Shown piece by piece: positions 7,750 through 17,733 of a stretch of 64,000 nt of DNA. The stretch is taken from contig JAODMR010000025.1 of the NCBI GenBank assembly GCA_025465475.1, positions 39,363 through 103,362 on the forward strand. Reading direction: 5' to 3'. The first letter of the stretch is position 1. Every line of letters starts with the position of its first letter. The notes below the pieces were generated by a model. That model was not told the DNA's origin. It was given only the letters and a program-made list of their open reading frames with translations, and did no database searches. Source of the stretch: Micrococcaceae bacterium (GTDB lineage: Bacteria; Actinomycetota; Actinomycetes; Actinomycetales; Micrococcaceae). The translations under genes and the position numbers were made by a program.

Positions 7750-10295
7750 CCCCAGCCCCGTCCTCCCGCCGTCGTGCCCCCACCGCGGGGCCGGACCCCT
7801 CCGTGCCCCCGGCGGTGCTGCAGCGGCGGGAAGCGCGGCGAACGCTTCCCGCACTCGACCCGGACGTGCTCGCCGCCGCGGGGCTGACGCCCCTGCAGGT
7901 GCAGCAGCGGGTCTCCGCCGGCCTGACCAACGCCGTGGCGCACGAAAGCAGCCGGAGCGTCCTGCAGATTCTGCGCGCCAACCTGTTCACCCTCTTCAAC
8001 GGGGTCCTCGGCGCATGCCTGGTGGTCGTACTGCTGGTCGGTGACCTCCGCGACGCCCTTTTCGGCTTCATCGTGGCCGCCAACGCCGCCATCGGCGTTG
8101 CCCAGGAGTACCGGGCCAAACGCACCCTCGACCGGCTGGCGATCCTGCACGCGCCGCGGGCCCGCGCCCTGCGCGGCGGAACGGTGCAGGAGCTCGCGGT
8201 GGCCGACGTCGTGCACGACGACGTCCTGGTCCTGCGCGCCGGGGACCAGGTGCCGGCCGACGCTGTGGTGCTCAGCGCGGAGGGACTGGACATCGACGAG
8301 TCGCTGTTGAGCGGGGAATCAGACGCCGTGGGCAAGCTTCCCGGCCAGGAAGTACTCTCCGGGTCCGCGGTCGTGTCCGGATCCGGAACCGCCCGCGTCC
8401 ACCGGGCCGGCGTGGAGTCCTACGCCAGCCAGCTCACCGACGAGGCCAAACGCTTTTCCCTGGTGAATTCGGAGATCCGCAACGCCATCAACCGCATCAT
8501 TCTCTACATCACCTGGGCGTTGGTGCCGATCATCGTGCTGGTGGTCAACGGCCAGATGCAGGCGCACGGCGGCTGGTCCCAGGCAATCAGCAGCGGCGAC
8601 TGGCGCCTGGCGGTAATCAGCGCCGTCGCCAGTATCGTGGCGATGATCCCGGAGGGACTGGTGCTGCTGACCAGCATCTCCTTTGGCCTGGCCGCCGTCA
8701 CCCTGGCCCGGCGGCAGGTGCTGGTGCAGGAACTGCCCGCCGTTGAAGGCCTGGCCCGGGTGGACATGGTGTGCCTGGACAAGACCGGCACCCTGACGGA
8801 GGGATCCATCGTGCTGGCCGGGCATCAGCTGTTGACGGACGCGCCGCCACCCGGTTGGGACAAGGCGCTGGGCTGGCTGGGCGCTGATGACAACGCGAAT
8901 CCGACGGCGGCATCGCTGCGGCCGGCGTTCCCGGGGACACCTGCGGCGGCCGTCACCGGTCAGGTCCCGTTCAGCAGCGCCCGCAAATGGAGCGCCGTGA
9001 CCTTCGCGGCACCGGACGGTTCCGGGGAGGCCGCGGCGGGCACCTGGCTGCTCGGGGCGCCGGAAATCCTGCTGGACGCGGAGGATGCACACCATGCCGG
9101 GGTCCTGCACCGGGCGGGCGCCCTGGCCGCCGACGGCCTGCGCGCCCTGGTCCTGGTCCACGCCGGAGCCCCCGCAACGGACGGCACGCACGGCCGTCCG
9201 CACCTTCCCGCGGAACGGCAACCAGTCGCGTTGCTGACCTTCACCGAAAAGGTCCGGGCCGACGCCGCCCGCACGCTGGCCTACTTCCGGGAGCAGGGAG
9301 TGCAGTTGCGCGTCCTTTCCGGCGACAACCCCCGCACCGTCGCCGCCGTCGCCCGCGAAGTGGGGTTCGAAAATATTGGCGAGGGCTACGATGCCAGGAA
9401 CCTGCCCACCGATCCCGACGCCCTGGCAGCGGTACTGGAACGTGAGCAGGTTTTCGGCCGGGTGACCCCGGAACAGAAAAAGGCCATTGTCCTGGCGCTG
9501 CAGCGCCGCGGGCACGTGGTCGCGATGACCGGCGACGGCGTCAACGACGCGCTCGCGCTCAAGCACGCCGATATCGGGATCGCCATGGGCTCCGGCGCCG
9601 CCGCCACCAAGGCCGTGTCCCGGCTGGTCCTGCTGGATGGACAGTTCTCGCGGATGCCCGGCGTGGTGGCCGAAGGCCGCCGGGTCATCGCGAACGTGGA
9701 ACGGGTGGCGAACCTGTTCCTCACCAAGACCTGCTACGCCGTGGTGATCTCCCTGGTCATCGGCCTGTTGCTGTGGCAGTACCCCTTCCTGCCCCGCCAA
9801 CTCTCCATCGTCAGTTCCCTCACCATCGGCATTCCCGCCTTCTTCCTGGCCCTGCTGCCCAACAAACGCAGGTACCAGCCGGGATTCCTGCGCCGGTGTC
9901 TGCTGTTCTCGGTTCCGGCCGGCCTGATCATCAGCGCCTGCATCCTGGCTGTGTACAGCTACGCCCGCGCCGTTCCGGATCCGGACCTTGACGCCGGGGC
10001 CCAGCTGCAGGCCGCCCAGACGGCCACCACCGGAACCGTCCTGCTGGTGGCCCTGTGGGTTCTCGGCGCCCTGGCCAGGCCCTTCGACCGGTGGCGCGCA
10101 CTCCTGGTGGCAGCCATGGCAGCGGTCCTGGTCCTGGTCCTGGCGGTACCTTTTGCGCGCGCGTTCTTCGCCCTGCAGATCCCCACCGGAGGGTTGCTTG
10201 CCGCTACGATGAGCGTGGTGGTCCTGGGCTGCGCGGCCATCGAAATCCTGTACCGGATACTCTCCAAACGAGGCGCGGTATCCGCACGGGAGTAA
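7746..10295 (+). CDS. HAD-IC family P-type ATPase, CtpE-like cation pump
   Basis: About 849 residues from a TTG start overlapping the methyltransferase stop. It has a full P-type ATPase layout: actuator domain with [11 protein letters not shown] (TGES-like), membrane helix M4 carrying MIPEGL, the phosphorylated aspartate in DKTGTLTEG (about D345), a nucleotide-binding domain, and the hinge [21 protein letters not shown] near residue 595, followed by about six C-terminal helices. The PEGL M4 motif and domain sizes fit the actinobacterial CtpE group, which in mycobacteria has been tied to calcium uptake. No N-terminal heavy-metal domain or CPC motif is present, arguing against a Cu/Zn pump. Cation specificity is inferred. 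Confidence 0.85.
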   Translation: MTPAPSSRRRAPTAGPDPSVPPAVLQRREARRTLPALDPDVLAAAGLTPLQVQQRVSAGLTNAVAHESSRSVLQILRANLFTLFNGVLGACLVVVLLVGDLRDALFGFIVAANAAIGVAQEYRAKRTLDRLAILHAPRARALRGGTVQELAVADVVHDDVLVLRAGDQVPADAVVLSAEGLDIDESLLSGESDAVGKLPGQEVLSGSAVVSGSGTARVHRAGVESYASQLTDEAKRFSLVNSEIRNAINRIILYITWALVPIIVLVVNGQMQAHGGWSQAISSGDWRLAVISAVASIVAMIPEGLVLLTSISFGLAAVTLARRQVLVQELPAVEGLARVDMVCLDKTGTLTEGSIVLAGHQLLTDAPPPGWDKALGWLGADDNANPTAASLRPAFPGTPAAAVTGQVPFSSARKWSAVTFAAPDGSGEAAAGTWLLGAPEILLDAEDAHHAGVLHRAGALAADGLRALVLVHAGAPATDGTHGRPHLPAERQPVALLTFTEKVRADAARTLAYFREQGVQLRVLSGDNPRTVAAVAREVGFENIGEGYDARNLPTDPDALAAVLEREQVFGRVTPEQKKAIVLALQRRGHVVAMTGDGVNDALALKHADIGIAMGSGAAATKAVSRLVLLDGQFSRMPGVVAEGRRVIANVERVANLFLTKTCYAVVISLVIGLLLWQYPFLPRQLSIVSSLTIGIPAFFLALLPNKRRYQPGFLRRCLLFSVPAGLIISACILAVYSYARAVPDPDLDAGAQLQAAQTATTGTVLLVALWVLGALARPFDRWRALLVAAMAAVLVLVLAVPFARAFFALQIPTGGLLAATMSVVVLGCAAIEILYRILSKRGAVSARE

Positions 10296-10319
10296 GGGCC
10301 GCCTAACTAGCGGGCCGAT

Positions 10320-10333
10320 TGCCGCGTGGCAAG
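10320..10333. promoter_or_regulatory. Inverted repeat upstream of aconitase
   Basis: TTGCC-gcgt-GGCAA, a perfect 5-bp-arm dyad, lies 30 bp before the aconitase ATG and directly abuts GATAAA (10334-10339), a possible -10. A regulator bound here would block the promoter. Aconitase genes in other actinobacteria are under TetR-type (AcnR) and iron-related control, but this sequence does not match an operator I know. Confidence 0.35.
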
Positions 10334-10362
10334 ATAAAAGCTGTGGCGAGAGGAGTCCAACG

Positions 10363-13191
10363 ATGAGTAATGTGGACAGCTTCGGTTCCAAAGGCGAACT
10401 TGATGTAGCCGGAACCAAGTATGAGATTTTTAGGTTGAATTCCGTCGAAGGTGCCCAAAACCTTCCGTTCAGCCTCAAGGTGCTGTTGGAGAACCTGTTG
10501 CGCACCGAAGATGGTGCAAACATCACCGCCGACCACGTGCGCGCACTGGCCGGATGGAACCCCGACGCCCAGCCCGACACGGAGATTCAGTTCACCCCGG
10601 CGCGCGTGATCATGCAGGACTTCACCGGTGTGCCCTGTGTCGTAGACCTGGCAACCATGCGTGAGGCCGTCAAGGACCTTGGTGGCGACCCCACCCGCGT
10701 GAACCCGCTGGCTCCGGCCGAAATGGTCATCGACCACTCCGTGCAGATCGATGTTTTCGGCAACGCCAACGCCATCGAGCGCAACATGGAAATTGAGTAC
10801 CCGCGCAACTGCTAGCGGTACCAATTCCTGCGTTGGGGCCAGACCGCGTTCGACGACTTCAAGGTCGTTCCTCCCGGCATGGGCATCGTCCACCAGGTCA
10901 ACATCGAATACCTGGCCCGCACCGTCATGACCCGCGAGGTCGACGGCGTGGTACGTGCCTACCCCGACACCTGCGTCGGCACCGACTCGCACACCACCAT
11001 GGTCAACGGCCTGGGCGTGCTCGGCTGGGGCGTTGGCGGCATCGAAGCCGAGGCGGCCATGCTGGGCCAGCCCGTCTCGATGCTGATTCCCCGCGTCGTC
11101 GGCTTCAAGCTGACCGGCTCGATCCCGGCCGGCGCCACCGCCACCGACGTCGTGCTGACCATCACCGAGATGCTGCGCAAGCACGGCGTCGTCGGCAAGT
11201 TCGTCGAGTTCTACGGCGACGGCGTCGCAGCGGTGCCGCTGGCCAACCGCGCCACCATCGGCAACATGAGCCCCGAGTTCGGTTCGACCGCCGCGATCTT
11301 CCCGATCGACGACGTCACCCTGGACTACCTGCGCCTGACGGGCCGGCCGGACGAGAACGTCGCCCTCGTGGAGGCTTACGCCAAGGAGCAGGGCCTCTGG
11401 CACGACCCGTCAGTCGAGATCAAGTTCAGCGAGTACCTGGAACTGGACCTCTCCACGGTCGTTCCGTCGATCGCCGGCCCCAAGCGACCACAGGACCGGG
11501 TGTCCCTGACCAACGCCAAGCCGCAGTTCCGCTCCGACCTGGAGAGCTACGTGCACGTCTCGGTCGAGGCTGAAGGCTCCACCGTGGACGAGGCCGTCGA
11601 AGAGAGCTTCCCCGCCTCCGACCCGCCCACGTACATGGCCAACACGGACACGCACGTCAAGGACTCTCAGCACTTCACCGTGGCCGAGACCGAACCTGAC
11701 CACGGACGGGCCAACCACCCCGTGACGGTCACGATGGACGACGGCCGGAGCTTCGAGCTGGACCATGGAGCGGTCACCATCGCCTCCATCACCTCCTGCA
11801 CCAACACCTCCAACCCGTCGGTCATGCTTGCCGCCGCAGTGCTGGCCCGCAACGCCGTCGAAAAGGGACTCTCCTCCAAGCCCTGGGTCAAGACCTCCGT
11901 GGCCCCCGGCTCCAAGGTCGTCACCGACTACTACGAAAAGTCCGGACTGGTTCCCTACCTGGAAAAGCTCGGCTTCTTCACCGTCGGCTACGGCTGCGCC
12001 ACCTGCATCGGCAACTCGGGACCGCTGGCGGAGGAAATCTCCACCGCCATCGCCGACAACGACCTCGCCGTCTCCGCCGTGCTGTCCGGTAACCGCAACT
12101 TTGAGGGCCGGATCAACCCGGACGTCAAGATGAACTACCTGGCCTCCCCGCCACTGGTCATCGCCTATGCCCTGGCCGGAACCATGGACTTCGACTTCGA
12201 CCGCGACCCGCTGGGCCAGGACGAAGCCGGCAACGATGTGTTCCTCAAGGACATCTGGCCGAACCCGAGCGAAGTGCAGCAGGTCATGGACGCGTCCATC
12301 GACAAGGACATGTTCACCAAGTCCTACGCCGGCATCTTCGACGGCGATGACCGTTGGAAATCCCTGGACACCCCGGAGGGCGACACGTTCGCGTGGAACC
12401 CGGAGTCCACGTATGTCCGCAAGCCCCCTTACTTCGAGGGCATGAAGCGGGAGCTGACCCCGGTGGAGGACATTTCCGGCGCACGGGTGCTGCTGAAGCT
12501 GGGTGACTCGGTCACCACCGACCACATCTCGCCCGCTGGTTCCTTCAAGTCGGACACCCCCGCCGGAAAGTACCTGCTGGAGCACGGCGTCGAGCGGAAG
12601 GACTTCAACTCCTACGGCTCCCGCCGCGGTAACCACGAGGTCATGATCCGCGGAACCTTCGCGAACATCCGCATCAAGAACCAGCTGCTGGACGGCGTCG
12701 AGGGTGGCTTCACCCGCGACTTCAGCCAGGAAGGCGCCCCGCAGGCCTACGTCTACGACGCCGCGCAGAACTACCAGGCCGCCGGTACCCCGCTGGTGGT
12801 CCTGGCCGGCAAGGAATACGGCTCCGGATCGTCCCGCGACTGGGCCGCCAAGGGAACCGCGCTGCTGGGCGTCAAGGCCGTCATCGCCGAAAGCTACGAG
12901 CGGATCCACCGCTCCAACCTGATCGGCATGGGCGTGCTCCCGCTGCAGTTCCCCGCCGGGGAATCGGCCACCAGCCTGGGCCTGACCGGCACCGAGGTGT
13001 TCACCGTGCAGGGCGTGACCGCCCTGAACGAGGGAACCACGCCCAAGACGGTCAAGGTCACGGCCACGGCGGAGGACGGCACCGAAAAGTCCTTCGACGC
13101 CGTGCTGCGGATTGACACGCCAGGTGAAGCGGACTACTACCGCAACGGCGGCATCCTGCAGTACGTGCTGCGCCAGATCTCGGCCAGCTAG
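10363..13191 (+). pseudogene. acnA: Aconitate hydratase interrupted by in-frame TAG (codon 151)
   Basis: Citrate to isocitrate isomerase of the TCA cycle. The frame would encode about 942 residues, normal for the family. The cluster ligands ([12 protein letters not shown], then [10 protein letters not shown]) and the swivel-domain blocks ([26 protein letters not shown]) are intact. However, codon 151 at 10813-10815 is TAG: the reading ...[24 protein letters not shown] replaces the expected [18 protein letters not shown], needing three single-base changes within 14 bp. The two halves are in the same frame, so this is a nonsense change, not a frameshift. Restart at ATG 10879 has no good ribosome site and would lose the N-terminal domain start. 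A strong AGGAG precedes the real ATG. Sequence error or true lesion cannot be separated here. Confidence 0.9.
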
Positions 13192-13223
13192 CCGGAAACT
13201 GCGCTAAGCGCGGAAACCGCGAC

Positions 13224-13267
13224 AAGCGGCCCCGGTGCGGAGGACAACCTACGCGCCGGGGCCGCTT
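13224..13267 (+). terminator. Hairpin terminator after aconitase
   Basis: A perfect 12-bp stem AAGCGGCCCCGG / CCGGGGCCGCTT with a 20-nt loop, 33 bp after the aconitase stop. There is no long T-run after it, which is common in high-GC actinobacteria. Confidence 0.75.
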
Positions 13268-13370
13268 CGTTGTCCCCGGTTCTGCTCCGCTGCAGGTACC
13301 GCTCCGGGCACGACCGGGCGGGCGGGCACGTTAGAGTTGAGTCCGGAGTTGCCAAAGGAAGGGAGGGACC

Positions 13371-15362
13371 ATGGGACTTTTGGAGACCATCCACCATCCA
13401 TCGGACCTCAACAGGCTCAGCGAAGCACAAATGGAGCAACTGGCGGCAGAAATCCGCCAATTCCTCATCACCAACGTGTCCCAGACCGGCGGGCATCTGG
13501 GCCCGAACCTCGGCGTCGTCGAGATGACGCTGGCCATCCACCGCGTCTTCGATTCCCCGCGCGACAGCATCGTCTTCGACACCGGGCACCAGTCCTACGT
13601 GCATAAGCTGGTAACGGGCCGGCATGATTTCTCCACCCTCCGCCAGCAGGGCGGCATGTCCGGCTACCCCTCCCGGGCGGAATCGGTGCACGACATCGTC
13701 GAAAGCTCCCACGCGTCCTCGTCCCTGTCCTGGGCCGACGGCATTTCCCGGGCCCGCCAGCTGACCGGGGACGGGGACAGGTACGTGGTAGCAGTCATCG
13801 GTGACGGCGCCCTGACCGGCGGCATGACGTGGGAAGCCCTGAACAACATCGCCGCGGACAAGCGCCGCCGCGTGGTCATCGTCGTCAACGACAACGGCCG
13901 TTCCTACGCCCCGACTGTCGGCGGGTTCGCCGACTACCTTGCCTCGCTGCGCCCCGCGATCGACCAGGTCCGGACGCACCGCAAGTACGAGGACACGCTG
14001 GGCTGGGCCAAGCAGCGCCTGCAGAACGGCGGCCTGGCCGGTCAGTTCGTGTACAAGAGCCTGCACGCGGCCAAGAAGGGCGTGAAGGACTGGTGGGCTC
14101 CCCAGGGCCTCTTCGACGACCTGGGACTGAAATACATTGGGCCGGTCAACGGGCACGACCAGAAGGCGATGGAGGCGGCCCTGACCGTGGCCCGCAACTA
14201 TGCCGGGCCCGTGATCGTGCACGCGATGACCGAGAAGGGTCACGGCTACGCGCCGGCCCGCGCGCACGAGGCCGACCAGTTCCACGCCGTCGGCGTCATC
14301 GACCCGGAAACCGGAGAGGCCGTCGACCTGCCCAGCGGCAAGTCCTGGACCGGCGTGTTCGCCGACGAGATCGCCGCCATCGCGGACGAGCGCGAGGACA
14401 TCGTCGGCCTGACCGGCGCCATGCTCATCCCCGTCGGGCTACACAAGTTCGCTGCCCGGCACCCGGACCGCGTGTTCGACGTCGGAATCGCCGAGCAGCA
14501 CGCCCTCACCAGTGCGGCAGGCATGGCGTTCGGCGGACTCCATCCCGTCGTTGCCGTCTACGCCACGTTCCTGAACCGGGCGTTCGACCAGCTGCTCATG
14601 GATGTGGCCCTGCACAAGGCCGGTGTCACCATCGTGCTGGACCGCGCCGGAGTAACCGGGCCCGACGGAGCCAGCCATCACGGCATGTGGGACATGGCAC
14701 TGCTGCAGACCGTGCCGGGCCTGCACCTTGCCGCGCCCCGGGACGCGACCCGCCTCCGGGAGGAGCTGCGCGAAGCCGTCGCCATCGAGGACGCACCGTC
14801 GGTGGTGCGATTCTCCAAGGGCACTGTAGGGGCGGAGGTCGAAGCCGTTAAGCGGCTGGAGGACGGCGCGGAAATACTGGCCCGCCGTCCGGTCGGCTCG
14901 GTCGAGAACGACGTCCTCATCGTCAGCGTCGGAGCCATGAGCGAACTGGCGCTGAACGTCTCGAACCGGCTCGGCGCCCAGGGCATCAGCTCCACCGTCG
15001 TGGACCCCCGCTGGGTGCTGCCCGTGCCGCGCTCCATCGTCCGGCTGGCCTCCCAGCACCGCATCGTCATCGTCATCGAGGACGGCGTCCGGGCCGGCGG
15101 CGTCGGGTCACGGATCCGGCAGGAAATGCGCGCCTCCGGCGTGGACACGGCCCTCAATGAGGTCGGATTGCCTGTCGAATTCCTCGACCACGGCAGCCGC
15201 AGCCAGGTGCTGGAACGGGTCGGTCTGACCGCCCAGCAGGTGACCCAGGACGTCGTCGCGCAGGTGCTGGGCACCAAGGTGCCCTTCGCACGCCCCCTGC
15301 ACAGCCAGGAGGCCCTGCACGATCGGGAAGCCCCGCACACCGGGCAGCTCCCCAGGCTGTGA
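13371..15362 (+). CDS. dxs: 1-deoxy-D-xylulose-5-phosphate synthase
   Basis: Thiamine-diphosphate enzyme joining pyruvate and glyceraldehyde 3-phosphate, the first step of the MEP isoprenoid pathway. The 663 residues contain [13 protein letters not shown], the ThDP/Mg motif [15 protein letters not shown] near residue 145, the catalytic glutamate in [15 protein letters not shown], and [15 protein letters not shown] in the pyrimidine-binding domain, followed by the transketolase C-terminal domain ([14 protein letters not shown]). A strong AAGGAAGGGAGG ribosome site precedes the ATG, and TAGAGT at 13332 is a plausible -10. The DUF402 gene overlaps its stop. Confidence 0.98.
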   Translation: MGLLETIHHPSDLNRLSEAQMEQLAAEIRQFLITNVSQTGGHLGPNLGVVEMTLAIHRVFDSPRDSIVFDTGHQSYVHKLVTGRHDFSTLRQQGGMSGYPSRAESVHDIVESSHASSSLSWADGISRARQLTGDGDRYVVAVIGDGALTGGMTWEALNNIAADKRRRVVIVVNDNGRSYAPTVGGFADYLASLRPAIDQVRTHRKYEDTLGWAKQRLQNGGLAGQFVYKSLHAAKKGVKDWWAPQGLFDDLGLKYIGPVNGHDQKAMEAALTVARNYAGPVIVHAMTEKGHGYAPARAHEADQFHAVGVIDPETGEAVDLPSGKSWTGVFADEIAAIADEREDIVGLTGAMLIPVGLHKFAARHPDRVFDVGIAEQHALTSAAGMAFGGLHPVVAVYATFLNRAFDQLLMDVALHKAGVTIVLDRAGVTGPDGASHHGMWDMALLQTVPGLHLAAPRDATRLREELREAVAIEDAPSVVRFSKGTVGAEVEAVKRLEDGAEILARRPVGSVENDVLIVSVGAMSELALNVSNRLGAQGISSTVVDPRWVLPVPRSIVRLASQHRIVIVIEDGVRAGGVGSRIRQEMRASGVDTALNEVGLPVEFLDHGSRSQVLERVGLTAQQVTQDVVAQVLGTKVPFARPLHSQEALHDREAPHTGQLPRL

Positions 15363-15904
15363 AGCGCCCCAACGGTATCCGCCCCGGCGACCTGGTCGTC
15401 TCCCGCAACCGCAAGTGGAACGGTCTGGCCCACTGGGTGGTCCCGGGACGATACCTGGGCGAAGACGAGTGCGGGCACTGGCTCTTCCAGGGCACCGGCG
15501 AGTTCATCTCCCGGCCCGGAGCCGCCCTGTACACCCAGTCGGATGCGGTGCTGCTGGTCCCGCACACAGGGGATTACGCCGCGACGTTCTACGACGGTGA
15601 GCATCCGGGCGGGGTGCGGATCTATGTGGACCTTGCCCTCGACTTCGGCTGGGAGCAGATCCGGCCCGGCGTGTTTGAGTTCCACATGATCGACATGGAC
15701 CTGGACGTCATCCGAAACCGGGACACCGGCGTATACGTCGACGACGAGGATGAGTTCGCCGAGCACGCGGCCGCCATGAACTACCCGCCCGAGGTGGTCG
15801 ACCGGGTCCAGACCGAGTGCGACCGCATCCTCGCCGCGGTGCAGACCAATCAGACCCCTTTCGACGGCAGGGATGCCGCGTGGTTCCAGTTAGGACGGGC
15901 ATGA
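15359..15904 (+). CDS. DUF402 domain-containing protein
   Basis: 181 residues from a GTG that overlaps the dxs stop (GTGA). The DUF402 fold is recognisable from [11 protein letters not shown], the tryptophan-rich start of the barrel, [10 protein letters not shown], and the acidic metal-binding-type stretch [28 protein letters not shown]. Members of this family include nucleoside di/triphosphate phosphatases and the FAU-1-type RNA-binding proteins, so a phosphate or RNA ligand is possible. The link with dxs is positional only. An ATGA overlap couples it to the next gene. Confidence 0.85.
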   Translation: MKRPNGIRPGDLVVSRNRKWNGLAHWVVPGRYLGEDECGHWLFQGTGEFISRPGAALYTQSDAVLLVPHTGDYAATFYDGEHPGGVRIYVDLALDFGWEQIRPGVFEFHMIDMDLDVIRNRDTGVYVDDEDEFAEHAAAMNYPPEVVDRVQTECDRILAAVQTNQTPFDGRDAAWFQLGRA

Positions 15905-16455
15905 GCATTATCCGGATGTACCGCAGGAGTGAGGACGACGTCCTGACCTTCCGCGAGGCGTGGCTTGACGAAGAGGACGGCGTAGTCGTGGTCAACCACG
16001 GCGTGGTCGGACACCACAGCAGCACCCAGGAAACCCAGGCGGCCGATGCCGACGCTGCCGAACAGCTGATGGCCGCGTTCGAGGCGCAGGCCGCCGAGGA
16101 CGGTTACCGGGTTGTCCCCGACGAGGAGCAGTTCTGGGTCGTTGCGCAGTTCGCCCTCAAGACGGCGACCGGAACCGAGCGCGACAGGTACCTGGAGCGC
16201 AAGGCCAAGGACAGCATCACCGCCTATCTGGCGTGGCGGGGCGTGGGAACGGTCGACCGGTCCGAGATCGCCAACAGCAAACTGAACATCTACTGCCTGG
16301 CTCCGGACCCCGCGAAGGCGGTGACGGCCATCAAGGTCTGCCTGCGTGAGGCCAAGCTGGACTTCACCAAGCTCAGCATCGGCGTCGCCCCCCACGACGA
16401 CCTCGCCGCCATCAAGCAAAAGCACGGCCCCCGAGCCACCACCTTCACCCTCTAA
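15901..16455 (+). CDS. Hypothetical protein, third gene of the dxs operon
   Basis: 184 residues from the ATG overlapping the DUF402 stop (ATGA); an in-frame extension upstream to 15817 would lie inside DUF402 and is unlikely. I do not recognise the family. The first 70 residues ([36 protein letters not shown]) look like a small beta-rich domain, and the rest is mixed alpha/beta with no signal peptide or membrane segment. It is the last gene before the tandem-repeat region, so it probably ends the dxs-DUF402 transcript. Confidence 0.75.
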   Translation: MSIIRMYRRSEDDVLTFREAWLDEEDGVVVVNHGVVGHHSSTQETQAADADAAEQLMAAFEAQAAEDGYRVVPDEEQFWVVAQFALKTATGTERDRYLERKAKDSITAYLAWRGVGTVDRSEIANSKLNIYCLAPDPAKAVTAIKVCLREAKLDFTKLSIGVAPHDDLAAIKQKHGPRATTFTL

Positions 16456-16467
16456 CCCCCACCCCCG

Positions 16468-16536
16468 CTGATCGATCCGATCGAGATCCGCTGATCGAGC
16501 TTGTCGAGATCCGTTGATCGAGCTTGTCGAGATCAG
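16468..16536. repeat. Three 23-bp tandem repeats
   Basis: Units start at 16468, 16491 and 16514. The consensus is CTGATCGAGCTTGTCGAGAT followed by CCG; the first copy is diverged and the last runs into CAGG. Each unit contains the near-palindrome GATCGAGC-TTGTCGAGATC. These resemble the CTCGACAAGCTCGATCA-type intergenic repeats scattered through Micrococcales genomes. They are head-to-head with the 43-bp repeats that follow. Confidence 0.9.
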
Positions 16537-16543
16537 GTGGGGC

Positions 16544-16715
16544 GGGGTCTCGACGGGCTCGACCACCGCGGGGCTTGACCACCGGCGGGGTCTCGACAGG
16601 CTCGACCACCGCGGGGCTCGACCACCGGCGGGGTCTCGACGGGCTCGAACACCGCGGGGCTCGACCACCGGCCGGGTCTCGACAGGCTCGACCACCGCGG
16701 GCTCGAACACCGGGG
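16544..16715. repeat. Four 43-bp tandem repeats
   Basis: Units begin at 16544, 16587, 16630 and 16673, exactly 43 bp apart; the last has lost one base and is followed by a partial unit to about 16730. Each starts GGGGTCTCGAC(A/G)GGCTCG and ends with a GACCACCGGC-like tail. The core GGTCTCGACAGGCTCGACC is the reverse-complement relative of the 23-bp units just upstream, so transcripts could fold back. No promoter or gene is obvious in the repeats. The 297-bp gap between genes consists almost entirely of these two repeat sets. Confidence 0.92.
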
Positions 16716-16752
16716 GGCTCGACCAACGGCGGGGCATATTAGGGTGGAGGGC

Positions 16753-17733
16753 ATGACTGCTTATCGACAACTTGGTACGTCCGGGCTCACCGTTTCCGTC
16801 GTCGGGCTGGGCTGCAATAACCTGGGCCGCTCCGGAACGGCCACTGAGACACAGACCGGCACCAATACGGTGATCGGTGCCGCCATCGACGAGGGCATCA
16901 CCCTGTTCGACGTGGCTGACACCTACGGCAAGACGCCGGGCCTGAGCGAGGAAATGCTCGGCAAGGCCCTGACCGGCCGGCGCGACGACGTCATCGTGGC
17001 CACCAAGTTCGGCATGGACATGAAGGGCGCCAACGGCCAGGACTGGGACCGCCGCGGATCCAGGCGCTACATCGTGAAGGCTGTGGAGGCGTCGCTGCGG
17101 CGGCTCAACACCGACTGGATAGACCTCTACCAGTTCCACACCCCCGACCTGCTCACTCCCATCGATGAAACCCTGTCGGCACTCGACGACGTCGTGAAGG
17201 CCGGCAAGGTGCGCTACATCGGTCACTCCAACCGGGCCGGATGGCAGATCGCCGAGGCCGAGTTCACCGCGCGCGCCGGCGGTTACACCCGCTTCGTGTC
17301 AGCCCAGAACCACTACAACCTGCTGGACCGGCGCGCCGAGTTGGAGGTCACTCCCGCCGCCGAGGCGTACGGCCTGGGCGTGCTGCCGTACTTCCCGCTC
17401 GCGAACGGCCTGTTGACGGGCAAGTACAGCGCCGGGTCCGCTCCCGCAGGCAGCCGACTCACCCACAGCCGCCAGAACCTGCTGGACCGGGCGGATTGGG
17501 AGCAGTTGGCACAGTTCGGCAGGTTCGCCCGGGAGCGCGGCCGCAGCGAAGTGGAGATCGCCTTCTCCTGGCTTGCCGCCCAGCCCTCGGTCAGCAGCGT
17601 CATCGCCGGAGCAACCACCCTGGAGCAGGTCAAGGCCAATGCCGCTGCGGTCTCCTGGGTGCCGACGCCGGAGGACCTCAGCGAGCTGAACGAGCTTTTC
17701 CCGCGCACGCCGAAGGTGGCCCTGTTCTCATGA
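16753..17733 (+). CDS. Aldo/keto reductase
   Basis: A 326-residue NADPH-dependent oxidoreductase of the AKR family. The TIM-barrel landmarks and catalytic tetrad are visible: Asp and Tyr in DVADTYGKTPGLSEEMLGKAL, Lys in VIVATKFG, and His in YQFHTPD, followed by the cofactor-binding IAFSWLAAQPSVSSVIAGA near residue 275. I chose ATG 16753 because GGAGG lies just upstream; a GTG at 16744 would add three residues. It overlaps the nucleoside hydrolase (ATGA) and may act on a sugar or aldehyde released from nucleoside breakdown. Substrate unknown. Confidence 0.9.
   Translation: MTAYRQLGTSGLTVSVVGLGCNNLGRSGTATETQTGTNTVIGAAIDEGITLFDVADTYGKTPGLSEEMLGKALTGRRDDVIVATKFGMDMKGANGQDWDRRGSRRYIVKAVEASLRRLNTDWIDLYQFHTPDLLTPIDETLSALDDVVKAGKVRYIGHSNRAGWQIAEAEFTARAGGYTRFVSAQNHYNLLDRRAELEVTPAAEAYGLGVLPYFPLANGLLTGKYSAGSAPAGSRLTHSRQNLLDRADWEQLAQFGRFARERGRSEVEIAFSWLAAQPSVSSVIAGATTLEQVKANAAAVSWVPTPEDLSELNELFPRTPKVALFS

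Noticed and set aside
8319..10580. 753-residue minus-strand reading frame
   Set aside because: Shadow of the P-type ATPase; GC-rich codon bias opens the opposite strand. Composition is Gly/Gln/Asp-rich with no family motifs.
10813..10815. Programmed stop-codon recoding in aconitase
   Set aside because: UAG is not a selenocysteine codon, and no pyrrolysine genes are seen here. Two adjacent amino-acid changes make mutation or sequence error more likely.
10812..10824. Cloning-site footprint (GCTAGC, GGTACC)
   Set aside because: GGTACC arises from the normal coding sequence and GCTAGC from one of the substitutions; no vector sequence is attached.
16468..16730. CRISPR array
   Set aside because: Units are directly adjacent with no unique spacers, and no cas genes are present.
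16514..16756. Small proteins encoded in the 43-bp repeats
   Set aside because: The repeats are open in several frames on both strands only because of their composition; no ribosome site or homologous family.
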